Of a DNA stretch of 64,000 bases, positions 23,101 through 35,000 are shown in pieces. Location of the stretch: assembly GCA_025345505.1 (NCBI GenBank), contig JANVCC010000030.1, positions 3,088,123 through 3,152,122 of the forward strand, given 5' to 3'. The notes beneath the pieces were generated by a model. That model had not been told where the DNA came from. It did no database searches and saw only the letters and a list, made by a program, of their open reading frames with translations. The DNA is from Todiramphus chloris collaris (lineage: Eukaryota > Chordata > Aves > Coraciiformes > Alcedinidae). Each line of letters begins with the position of its first letter. Within the stretch, counting starts at the first letter, position 1. A program made the translations under genes and the position numbers.

Positions 23101-26100
23101 AGAATCAACACAAGACTTCTAAAGAAGTAGGGTTTACCATCTTCTGTGATATGCCTTTGCATGGTGGCCTGGCACAGTTGTCCTGGTCAGCTCCAGCAGA
23201 GCACGGGAAGGACTGGCTGGGCACTGCTGCTGTCCTGTCTGCAAAGATAAAACAAGCAAGCAGACAGGGTCCCAGGGGAGACACAGGGTTTGCCTGGTTC
23301 CTCTGCAGACATGTGGTCAGCAGGGATTTGCAAAGCCTCCAGACCCTACCCACCGCAGGGCCCTCAGACCCACCCTATGCGTTGCCTCTCATAGCCTCTC
23401 CTTCCCATTGAGTGACATGGTCATCTCTCCTTTACCCCCTTAGAAGTCATGACAACGCTAAGGTGAGGGCAGCACTTTAGGAGCTTGTGTTTCCAGCTAC
23501 AGAAAGACCCAACAATCCAAAAAAAAATCTGCTTGGAAGCACCATTTGAAAAATAGGAATTCCTGAATCCTGTGCACTCTGGTCTGAGGAGACACCTGGG
23601 ATAAAGAAAGACGAGATTTTGATAAGAACCAAAGCACCTCTGCAAAAGCTCTTCCTTTCTAAGTGTTGACATCTCACATTTTGTTTTCAGATGGACTTTA
23701 TTTGCATTACCTGAACAAACTTTCTAGTTAATAAATGACTTAACTCTGTGGGACCAAAATAGCAGTTCTTATGCTGCTGATACTGTTGTGGACAAATAAG
23801 AGTAATGAACAAAGCAAACTGGATACACAAGTTGGGAACTTTTTGCTTGCTGAGATATGAAAAAGTCTCCCAGGTTTTCTCAGTGGACTGCTCCTGTATT
23901 AATTCACTTCTCAGTGCTATCTAAAATTAACAGGAAAAACAAGTGCTGTGGGTTGCCCAGGACAAGGTACTGGGTTGCATATAGCAATCACTGCTACTAT
24001 CATAGCTCTAAACCACTAGTTTTTTTGAAAAATGCTATGTCCTCCACTTCAAGAGGAGGACACTTTTTCTATTAGCTATTTATTGTCAGGAATCTTTTCT
24101 AGTTTCCTTCCCAAGTAAATAAGGAAATCCTGCCTTGAAGAGGCTGGGGAAGTGTTTGTTATAAGCTTTTTATTCCCAAACACTAAACTTCTTGTTTTGC
24201 AAATTGATGTCAGCTGGAGATTAACTTGAAAAATTTGAGCAAAGAAGACCAAAAACTTAGCCTTACGGGTAAATATGCCGCAGCTCAGTGAAGTACACTG
24301 CACTTTACTTTTAGTTAAATATTGATCTAGTTATATTATTTATTTTCTTCAGTTAAATATTACACAACTTTGGAGTAGGAATGATGAAACTAAAACACAT
24401 ATTGACCTGGGAGACAGCTTCACTTTCTATTCTTCCTCAAGCCCTTTCTGTTTACCAAGTTTCAGTGCCATGCAAGCCCAAGAAAACATCTTACACCTGG
24501 CAAAATTTGCCATCTGTAAACAACATCAGACCCATTCAGGCTCTGTCCCTGTAGAAATCTGGCCACGAAGCTGTTTTTAGTACTCTCTTTGCCAGTAGCT
24601 ATGAGAAACTTCTGCTCCCCACTATATAATGACCCGTTTTTCAGGGCAGAAGAACAATGCTTTTACTGCTCCTGTCACTGAAAATACAAACTGGCCACTG
24701 ATGATCCAGGTACACAAACAGGTAGTTTTGTAACTCCATTGTGTTTTCATGACATTCATGCAATGCTTTCTATAACATAAAAGCATGTGCATTTTTTATC
24801 ACCACCATGATATCATTGGCATGTTCACCGAGGCCAGTACTTCCTTGCAGCTTTGCTTCAGCTAACTGATAACCCAGCATTCCGCACAAGTAATTCATGC
24901 TCTGTCAGTCTTTCACTGACTTCACTGACATGTTTCCTGCTCACCAGCCTTTGAAATTTCCTTCTAATGCTCTGGGCACTCTTGTCTCACTCTGACTAAC
25001 CTGGCCTCCCTGAATTCACAGCTGTTAATCTGAAAAGAACCACATTTGAGATGGTGCATGTACTACCACACTGAAGTATTTGAAAGTGTTTCCCAAGTGA
25101 CAGTCATGAAGCTCCACTCCTAGAAAGTCCTCTGTGTCCCTCATTCAGGGCTAAAGAGCTACAATATTTGTGGCCACATTCTCTTCTTGTTATTGCCTAT
25201 TTTATTATGCTAATCACACAGAATAAAAGTCTGAGCAGATGAGTCTTTCCAGCTACTGTCATGAAGATTTTCAATAGGCATAAAAGAAATGGGAGAAAAA
25301 CCTTTGTGAGTGAAAATAATTATTATCCAGAATGAAGTATGCAGCACTTCAGCAATCATCCCGGAGACAGATCCACATGCTGTGGGTCAGAGCAGCCCAC
25401 AATACTTCCCAGTGTCTGTGTTGAGGCCAATGCAAACAGAGACCAAACTATGCAGCATCCACTTAACCCGCTACCAGCATCGCACCCCAGAACAAAGCAG
25501 CCACCCAGCAGTCCCAAAACCTCCACAGCAGTAGGATGCAGCGTGACAAAGCCCAGAAAGTGCACATACAGCAACAGGTATCACTTAAAGTGACACGACG
25601 CTCTTGCTATAGGTACATAGTTGAGTAGACACAAATACAAACAAACCTATTTCCCACTTTCATTAGTATAGCCTCGTGATGTCTGTGCTGGTATAAATAC
25701 AGAAACATATCCACCCATACTCAGTATGGATTGGATATGTTTGTAGACAAAGCCAAACCAAGTCTGCAGGAAAACAGATTCTGCTGAACAGAGCCGAGAA
25801 TTTCACTTCATTCCATATTTTTTCAATCGCAAGAGAACACAGCGCATACAATTAATATAATACAAATATATAGCCCAATCCATGATGCCCCTTTTTCCCA
25901 GTTACAGGAACAGGGAAGGCTTTTCATGCACTAAATGCTTTTCTTCATTTCCTCTGCAGCCGCAGCATTTTGTTGCCATCTGGAGAACTGGAGCAGGAGC
26001 CCCGGCTGAAATGCCGACAGCACAGAGTGCAAATGGCAGGTTCTCTCACTGAGAAGCAGAAATCTCATTCAGTTCTCTACCTACAGCCTTGTTATTGATT

Positions 26101-26318
26101 TTAATCTGTCTCAGGAGGAAACCGTAGCCCAAAGAAAGACAGACAGGTATGTGACAGATGCTTTAGCATGAAGAAGCCTCCAAAAAAAGTCATTTCTTGG
26201 CATACATGCCTAGCACCCTAATGAGAAAAATTTGTCTTCCATTTTCAGTGGAGGTTAAAAGCACTCACCTATGGTAGAGATAATCAAATTTCATGCTTCA
26301 AGGCTTGAGCTGATTGCT

Positions 26319-26334
26319 TAGCAAGGCCTTGCTA
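26319..26334. repeat. 16-bp perfect palindrome
   Basis: TAGCAAGGCCTTGCTA is its own reverse complement. A second small palindrome, TCAAG-G-CTTGA, lies about 20 bases upstream. Confidence 0.65.
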
Positions 26335-29300
26335 TGTGCCAGGGACAATTCTTCCTCTTTCTTAAATGTTGCAGAGGCACCTAGGTGTGTTATGGATTTC
26401 CTCCCAGCTTCCCCCCAGAGCTGGGGCTGCAATGAACACGTTTCAACATTATCATTTTGTTAAAATAATATTTAGAAAGACTGAAAAGGGGCTACAAACA
26501 ACCCCTTCATGCCCGTAGAAAGGGGCCTTAGCATCATCTAGTGCTTTTCACAAGTCTGGTGATGTAATAAGGTAATAGCAACATGGACAGGTCCAGCCTT
26601 GGGATCTGCAACTGAAATGAGTTGCTTCTGCCTTCACGATCTTGAGGAACGTACAGGGGAGTACAGCCATATAGCCCTTCCTATGGATATTTACATTACT
26701 CTAATGATAAGTCACTTCAACTATTCCAAATTCCAAGTTTTTTGAAACTTTTCTTTAACCAAAATCTTTCATGCTAAGACAAACAGAACTTTGGAAGAGC
26801 GAGACTTTCCCATGAACGTGATATTCTGAGTTGCAGCACTACAAATAATAATGAAAACATTGACATATAGACCAGATACATTTAAAAAACATGACAAGGA
26901 TTCATGGACAAAGGCACCCCAGTGAAACTAGTTGCACTGATTCACCGAATAATGTCTATGTGCTTTACTGGGATGTGCCTGGTGACTTTCCCTGGCATTT
27001 GGCTCTGGCAGTGAACATCAGCAGAGCAGATACCGTGCGCACTACTGCAGCCCACGGCTGGGGTCTTACCAGACCTCCTAGGGAAGTTCAGCATCAGGAA
27101 GATGCTCTTTTGTTTTTAAGCCACAACAACCTAATAAACAAGACTGGTTGCCCAGGACAGCGTAAAGCACAACAGTTGACTTTCCAGAGATGCTGACAAC
27201 AAACCTCAAATCCATGGTTAATGATCTTGTGAAGGGTTACTAGTCTGGAGAATACTGCTGTCACTGCTCCTGTTCTGTTCAAGAAGAGGCGTTCTAAGTA
27301 AAACCTGTAGAAAGCTAAAGAAGTACTAATTCTCTAGAAGATGAAGAGTGCTCATAAAGGACACCATGCTGTTGGGAGTACCTCTGTATAACTGCCATAA
27401 TAAAAAAAAAGCTTAAAATCTATACAGTACATAAACAGGCAAAAGATTAAGCACTTTGCCAACTGAAAATGAGAGATCCAAAGTTAGATCTAGAGCTCTA
27501 ATGCTACAGCATTTTTTGAAATGAGTGTGGCATGAATATACACATACAGTCCCTACTCTATTTATCGCATCTGCTGATCAGGGCATTGAAAGGAAGACAT
27601 CAGGTTTAATTAAATTAACTCATAGGTGCATCTTGGGCCAGCTAGACCACTGCTGTTGTTTGTGCAATACTACAGGCAGGAAGGGAATTACATTGATAAA
27701 TAGATCCTCATTCTGATCCCATGACTGGAGAAATCACAATTAACTCATGAACTTGCAATGGTTTGCAACTGACAGCAAAACATGAGGTCTGAATCTGGCA
27801 CATGGACCACGAAGGAATGAACAAACCACAGAGGCCAAGATGTGATCTGTCTGGCGTATGTGCAAAAAGGAGGATCATTGTACAAGGTTAACTGTTGCAC
27901 TGGCTGCCACAAACCATGATTATTGTGCCTGCTTAATCAGGAGGCTTGACAGGATGATACTGTTCGTGCCCTGTGCCCCTGAAGAAGAGTGTGGCAGTGC
28001 CCCACACATGCACTAGGAGGCTATGGAGCTGGGCACAGACTGTCCCTTCCCTCGGGAAGGAGAGCAGACACAGCAGTCCCTTACTGTGCCCTTACAGCCA
28101 GATATCCAACAGCTTCATGGTAGGAATTAATGGCCAGAGTAGCAAAACACAAACTTACAGAACATTCAGGTGTCTCCTGGTGGGAATCGGGTACCTAAGT
28201 TAGGCAGTAGCTTGTGAAAGAAGACTTCACTGGCCATAGCATCTTAGGTGACAAAAAGCTCAATCTAAACCATGCTCCCAGGAGGTGGAAAATACAGCTG
28301 TGGGGCTGCTCTCCTCTCCAGAATGGTTAAATTCCCTCTCCATAGCTACAGCACTACAATTACATGCTTTGATACCTGTGATGATAAACATGATGTCCTT
28401 TGCTGCTCAATGGCGAAATCGAAGTCAAGCATTACTAAGTACCATAAAGTCAACTCTGCTTTCTCTGACTTGGAAAACAAGCACAGCACTGCTATTTGGG
28501 GCTGGCAGGAAGTGACAGCAGTGGTGATAACAACCATCTGCATCACTAGGAGGAGTCCACATATAAATACATGTGAACCTCTGTCCTCTTCTGAAAACAT
28601 CTCCATCACCCCCATTGCTGCAATCAGTGGGGAATGAGAACTAAGGACTTTTTCAGAACACTCTTCCCTTCATTTTGCAGACATTTTCAAAGCAATTACA
28701 GATTCCTACTAGTCACATTGCTGGGGAGAAGTATGGCAGGTGCTTCATTGACATGCCAAGTAACACACGTCTTCAGTCCACTGGACAGATTAAGGCTAAT
28801 CTCTAATTAAAGTTTCACCAAGTAAGCTTTAATAAGATGAAGAAGCCAGGAAGACTCAGGTTTTGCTGAGGAGCCCCTTCAGTCTAGCGCTGCACAAATA
28901 CACAGAACTTGGTTTTGTTTAGACAGGTACTAATGACATAGCTTCCCACTGGTGTCATGACCCCACAGCTTTACTGTGGTAAAATTTCACCAAGACACTA
29001 ATTTGACACTCTCTGACCTCTGAAATAAATTATTTTCAGTATAAGCTTACACTTACTAGAGATAAAAATTGACTGTGGAAAAGTAAGCACTGAAAGTAGC
29101 AAAGATTTTCAAGTGTATTTGATGGTGAAAATGGATGGAGTTTCACTCATAGTATCCCTGTGTTGGTATGGAAACCCATAAACATTTTATCATTGTGCAA
29201 GGAGATTTTAAGATCTGAAAACTGTAGAAAGAAATGTGATGTGATCATTTCTGGAAGAGATGGATTTGAGTGGATTTTTTTTCCTTTTTTTCCCCATTGT

Positions 29301-30779
29301 TCTTTTCAAAACTGACTTTATTAATTTTGCCTTACAAGACATAAGGAATGCTGATTTCAAATGATAGGTCGGGGGGACACGGACCATACCTGGTAGACAC
29401 CCACAAGTTGAGTGTATGGCTTTTGAAAAAAAATCTTTCATTAATTAGTACATTTACCCACAAAAAATAACTCTGCTACAAGTCACAGGTTGGGGACAAA
29501 ACCCATAAAGAGGCTGGAAAAACAGAGAATAAAGAACGACACTTTAATGTGAACAACAACAGGAGTGTTACATAGTGTCCTGGCCTTCCTTTCACTTTTG
29601 TTTCTATTCTCTTTGAAAGGAAATATTTAAAAAAGGTTTGTTTCCTTCAAATTATGTTGGACCTCCCTAAACATTTGGAATGAAAATCCACACAAACTAT
29701 CTTCAGCAAATGGGAATCTTCCTCCAAATACTTTATCACTTTATTAATTCTTCATATTGCTGTGTCAGATTAAATTTCTTTCTTAGGAATTTATGAACCA
29801 TGATAAACAAAGTAAAAGGCAGATTATTTTTTACAAGATTTTTTTTGTGCATGTGCTAAAATCTGTAAGAAACTCCTGTTGTGAAGCTGATGCAGGGAGC
29901 TACTTGGCATTATGTAAAAATGAACAGGAGTCACACTTAGCCCTGCTCAGAAAGGGGATGGGATGTTGCAAAGGAGATGGAGCCCCAAATGTCATGTTGA
30001 CTTTGTTCAGAAGTCATAGGAGGAGATCATGATCTCACTTCTCACTTCCAAGAGAACATTAATCTTCCCCATCTGACATATGTGTTGGAATTACACATCT
30101 GAACTGTCTTGGCACCCGGATTGAATGCTAGGAAGAGCCAGACAAATAAACTGCCTGCTGCCACGTTAAACAGGGATTTGGGGATCATTTTTCTATGTTG
30201 TGGTGGAAGAAAAATAATTAATTTCCTTGTAAGCGTTTCAATACAATGCAGTTACATCTTCTAAAGATCTTCTTGATAGTCATGAGAGATGGGGAGACCA
30301 TTGTTTTAATTTTGCCCTGTAGCTGTACTGAGAACTCCCACCTAGCACTCAGGTTATGGATGAGGGACAGGAGACAAACTTTCATACTGCTGCACAACAG
30401 TGTGAAAATGAACTAACTCAAGTCGCTGCACTTGAATTTGAAAGCCCAGTTTTCCACAGCTATGCTGTCAGCAGACCATACCGGTGCTACCTCTACTGAT
30501 TTTAAGGCATCTGCAGATAATTCTGCTGTTGCTTATAATCCACAGTCTGAGTGAAGGTATCAAAACGTCAGTGAAAGTCAATGGACACATGCTTAATCAT
30601 GCGCATGCCTTTGGAAAAATTCTAGCTGGGCCCAATAGTTTGGAGAAAAGTTTGCAAGAAGGAGTATTAGAAGCTTGAAAACCAACTAACCAAACCCAAA
30701 AGTGACTTCAGATAAAGAAAGCCCAAAAATGTTCAGGTTTCCTGTGCTGGCACTGTGACATTAAGCATGTCTAGCCAGA

Positions 30780-31387
30780 AATGTGTGCTTGGGGCCCAGA
30801 AAGCCAGCTGTATCCTGGGCAGTATCAACAAGAGTATGGCCAGTAGGTCACCACTCTGGTGATCCTCCACCTGGAGTACTGCATCCAGCTCTGGAGTCCT
30901 CAGAACAGGAAAGCATGGACCTTTTGGAGTGGGTCCAGAGGAGTGCCGTGAAGATAATCAAGAACTGGAGCACCTCTCCCCTGAGGATAAACTGAAGGAG
31001 TTGGGGTTGTTCAGCCTGGAGAAGAAAAGGCTCTGGGGAGACCTTATAGCAGCCTTCGAGTAGCAAAAGAAAGCCTTATGGGAAAGATGGCGAGGGTCTC
31101 TGTATCAGGGATTATAAGGACAAGACAAGGGGTAACAGTTTTAAACTGAAAGAGGGTAGATATACCCTAGATATCGGGAAGAAATCCATCACTTGTGAGG
31201 GTGGTGAGACACTGGCACAGGTTGCCCAGCAATGTTGTGAATGCCCCATCCCTGGAAGTGTTCACAGCCAGGCTGGATGGGGCTCTGAGCAACCTGCTCT
31301 AGAGAAAGGAGTCCCTGCCCATAGCAGAGGGGTTGGAATGAGATTATTTTTAAGGTCTCTTCCGACCCAAACCACTCTGATTTCATG
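30780..31387 (+). mobile_element. CR1 LINE 3' copy, about 600 bp, upstream of TNFSF10
   Basis: Forward-oriented CR1 with its usual blocks in order: GGGCCCAGAAAGCCAG, CTGGAGTACTGCATCCAGCT, GTTGTTCAGCCTGGAGAAGA, GGCTCTGGGGAGACCTTATA, GAAAGAGGGTAGAT, GAGACACTGGCACAGGTTGC, GGCTGGATGGGGCTCTGAGC and a CTGATTTCATGA-type tail. It is the longest CR1 copy in the window. It ends about 200 bp before the CpG-rich TNFSF10 promoter and about 530 bp before the start codon. Confidence 0.95.
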
Positions 31388-31591
31388 AGTGGGGAAGCCG
31401 CAGTGCTCTCTGAGAAGTTGCCGTGGCAGCACCGGTCTGGAGCTCATGGCACAGGTCCAGGTTACCAGGCCATGGCGCTTCCCTGCGGTGCACCAGGTCT
31501 ACAGGAGAAGCTGCCTCTCCTTACTCTTAACCAGAGCCTTAACCTCTTTCAAAAAACATCCTATTTCCACCATTCCCACCCGCCCGGCTCT

Positions 31592-31658
31592 AGGGGACGG
31601 GAGGGGACGGGACGGGACGGGACGGGACGGGACGGGGCGGGACGGGGGGGGGGGCGGG
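31592..31658. repeat. GGGAC pentanucleotide array with an 11-G run
   Basis: Repeated GGGAC units run through the segment and end in a run of eleven Gs and GCGGG. The G-rich strand is the + strand, and the many G3 tracts make it a strong potential G-quadruplex. Confidence 0.9.
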
Positions 31659-31735
31659 TCCCGCCTGCTCCGCTCGGTTCGGTGCGGCCGGGCGGGGAGT
31701 GCGGCGGGAGCCGCAGTTCGCCGCGGGACAGCGGC

Positions 31736-31845
31736 GGGTGAGCCCCTAGCCCCGCGGGTGAGCCCCCAGCACAGCACAGCCCGGCGGGGGAGCCCCCAGC
31801 ACAGCCCAGCCCAGCCCGGCGGGGGAGCCCCCAGCACAGCACAGC
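31736..31845. repeat. GC-rich minisatellite, units of 20-35 bp
   Basis: Four units begin GGGTGAGCCCC or GGGGGAGCCCC (at 31736, 31756, 31786, 31821) and continue with AGCACAGC-type sequence. Unit lengths differ by insertions of CAGCC. The array lies just 70 bp upstream of the TNFSF10 start codon. Confidence 0.85.
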
Positions 31846-31913
31846 GGGGCCTGGGCTGCTCTTCCCCCGGAGGGAAAAAGCCTGCTGAGCGTGGAGCGCA
31901 GCTCAGCCCGGCC

Positions 31914-32039
31914 ATGATGCTGCCCGCGTCCGGTCCCAGCCCCGGGCAGACGTGCGGGGCCGTGCTCGTCGCCGCCGTGCTCCTGCAGTCCGTCTGCGTG
32001 GCCGTCACCTTCCTCTACTTCACCAACGAGCTCAAACAG
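31914..32039 (+). CDS. TNFSF10: TNFSF10 coding exon 1
   Basis: Encodes residues 1-42: MMLPASG..., the membrane anchor, and ...YFTNELKQ. The donor is CAG|GTTGGT, weaker than consensus, but it falls exactly at the conserved NELKQ boundary. The upstream context GCC before ATG is favourable for initiation. The second ATG (31917) would shorten the protein by one residue. Confidence 0.93.
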
Positions 32040-35000
32040 GTTGGTGCGGGCCGGCAGCCGGGGGGGAACGGAGGACGACCTCGCTCTCTCCCTTTCTCTG
32101 CCTTTGTTGTGGGGCCAAGAAAAGGATGGACTGACAGCAACCCTTTACTGGGTGCAGCTGGGACTGCAGGGCTGAGCTGGCGGCCGGAAGGTGTTTGTTT
32201 AGCAGGAGAGCGGAGTCATCCCCAGCGCTCCGCAGACAAAGGGCTTGGCTGTGCGTGTGCCTGCTCCTTTGTCTGGGCTGTCCGGGCGCCCTGGGGACGC
32301 ACGCCGGGGATGGAGGTCAAGGCACGAGCAATGACAAAAGTTTTCGCTTTGTTAAGTTAAGCATTTTTTGCAGAGAAGTGGCAAATGTAGTTTTCGTTAG
32401 CGCGCCAAACTTGGCCATCAGCACTGCAGAAACTGCAGCCTCGTCAGCTGGGTATTCTGATAGACAGCAGGGAAAAAAAACCTGAGAAAATCTGAGTTGC
32501 CTTATAAACGCCTCCTCTAGGAAAATACAGAGTTTTAAGATAGTGACTAATCCCAGAGGAACTTCACCCAGACAGCAAACACCACTGAATTCTTCAGAGT
32601 GACTTGTAAAACACCCATTGTATAGTCTGGGTGCTTTGGTCTCCTTTCAGGCACCCTTCCAGCCTGCTAACTGCTGCTTAACCCTTTCCTCTTCCAGCAA
32701 AACAATCATTTGCATTCCGAAAAAATGACATTTAGTTGATAGTCCCATGAGCCTTTACGTGCACAATCCTACTTTTCACTGAGCTACTAGTAAGCAGGGT
32801 TTCCCTGAGCATCTTGCCCAAAATTTACTGTCCTACCCTAAGTTGTTAGCAGTATGTTGCAGGTAAGTGTGCTATAGTTACATAACTTAAGCAGTATTGC
32901 ATAAACACAAAATGTTATGTTACCTATGCATTTATTCCATACTATATTTAATAGGTGGAGTCTTCTGAGCTGCCAAAGTCCTCTGTGAAGGAAATGTTAA
33001 AGGTTATATAAGTATTCTGCAATTAAACCAGCTCATATTTTGGCAATGTATAAAAGAGATTTTCCTGCAAGGTTTATACCTGTGGCTGTTCTATATTTGG
33101 TGAAATGGGCGAGTCACAGAGATGTGTTTATTTCATGAAATCAGGTAACATAATACTGATAATGAAGGAAAACATATAAATGCATTCTCTTCATGCATAC
33201 CGTTCAGAGTCCTTTGCTAACAAACTTGCTAATCTCAGTAATTAGTAACCGTACTTATCTTCCCTTTCCTTTTATTCAAATATGTACACCAGGGTTATAA
33301 CCACATCTAATGATACACACCCAAAATATAACATGTTGTTTCTAGAGAGTAACAAGCCTGCATTTGATTTGAAAAGCTAAGCGTGCTTACTCTGAAGTTC
33401 TGCCTACACTGAAGGTTGCTGGCTCTGGAGGGGGTACCTTAAGCAGATATTCTTGCATATGCCATCTGGTGGACAACAAACACGGGGACCACTTAATCTA
33501 GAAGCAGTCTGCCACCCCACATCCACATGGTGCATGTGGAATAAATCTCAAAAGATAAACTGCAGTTTTTGCCTGACCATTTTTCTTACCTTCGTTGTTC
33601 ACAATGTCTGCATTTCCACACCTTCACCACGTTACCATGGCTGCCCCAACTGCAGGTATTTTTATCTTTACAAAAAGAATAATGTATACCTAGCAGGGCT
33701 TTTTTTTTCCTCTACAGCTTTAGTAATCTGAGTATGAACGTGGCCATTTGTTTAACAGTTTTGCTATGGAAGGAAGTGCTGAGACATGAGCACAATAAAG
33801 TTCAATATGCTTCAGGATACAGGGCGGCAGGGAAAATATTCTCAGACTTCCTTCTCTTTTGAAAACATAGTCCATGTACTATTAGAATAGGAGAAAAGCT
33901 CTACAGGATAGCATTCCTGCAGGATTTGCGTGCTGATAGGAGGTTGTATTCCTGGAAGATTTAAAAAGTCCATGCAAAATACTGTTCCAGTGCCAGGATA
34001 GTGAAGCTGGTTGGGGAAAAGGTAATGCCAGGTAAGGAGAAGACAGAAGTGCAGGACTGTTTGCTTCCAGACTGGAGGGCAAAGCTCAGGAGTGAGCCGT
34101 AGCAGATCTGGTAAGCCAATAAACAGTAACATCTCCTCTGCTCACACTTCTTTTTTATAAACTCGTCAAACTACTTTGTTACAGAAGCCAGTATAGCTAA
34201 ATCTGTCAGAGCCCTTAGTTTTAAATTCAGTTTTACCTGAATAAGTACATAATCTTAATTAGTTTAAAGTGAGTTCTTGCATCAAAAAACCTGGTTTAAG
34301 AGTATGGCTGTGCTCCTCAGCAAAGCCACAGAAACCTTCACAGACACTTCTGGTGGTGGCCCCATTTCACGGTGGTGCCTATAAAATCATTTCAAGTCAT
34401 AGATGAAGCTCAGTAGAATCTCCTTCTGCAAGCTGAAGGTGCTGTTAGACCCAGTAGTATGTGTGGAGTAGTGTGGGTGAATTCTACTAATTCTGGAGTG
34501 GGAAAACAATTCCTAAAAGCCTTTCTTTACTACCCGGCAGGAAAAGCATGCATGTGAAGGGGGAGGTGACTCCAATTTGTTGTTTCCAACACCCCAGTCT
34601 CAAGGACAGCTGAAACTGGTACTTGTAGAATAAATGTATCTGTTTAGCAAATCAAACCAAACTTCTTTAACATAAGAAGGGGGACATTTAAATGTTCCAA
34701 CCAGAAGTCCATCTGAATGCTTTGCATGTTTATTGCTGATTGCCGTCTCTTCCAAGCTCCTGTAGCATTTAGCTGGCACAAGAAGCCTTACCAGTATAAA
34801 GCTGATGCAGCGGCAGCCGAGTTGAAAGCGAGCAGGGGCTGGGCTGGGCTGTGCTGGAGGCAGCCGCAGGTTCAGTCTCGTCCATGAGCCCACAGCGCCA
34901 GCTGGAGGTGTGAGTGTTGCTCAGGAACAGTTTCCCCTCCTCACCAGATGCCCTTGGAGCCAGGGGGAGTTTTGCCACCCTCTTCAAACTAATTTCCTGT

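Larger units (their letters stand above)
18691..30779. other. Intergenic region, part 4
   Basis: This 12-kb stretch has no supportable exon. It holds short palindromes at 20072-20109 and 26319-26334, T/A homopolymers (for example about 22860-22887), and scattered short frames without family resemblance. I see no tRNA, snRNA or other structured RNA gene. Confidence 0.5.
31560..32060 (+). promoter_or_regulatory. TNFSF10: CpG island / probable TNFSF10 promoter and 5' UTR
   Basis: GC-rich, CpG-dense sequence with several GGGCGG-type Sp1 boxes surrounds TNFSF10 exon 1. No TATA box is evident, so dispersed initiation is likely. The exact start site cannot be fixed. The region contains a GGGAC array (31592-31658) and a GC-rich minisatellite (31736-31845) that probably falls in or near the 5' UTR. 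Confidence 0.7.

Noticed and set aside
30783..31447. Short ORFs of 60-72 codons near 31 kb
   Set aside because: They fall in the CR1 copy and reflect repeat sequence, not host genes.
31389..32360. 323-codon + strand ORF running through the TNFSF10 promoter, exon 1 and into intron 1
   Set aside because: It contains the true TNFSF10 start in frame. The upstream part is only open because the GGGAC array and minisatellite lack stops, and the downstream part reads past the exon 1 donor into the intron.
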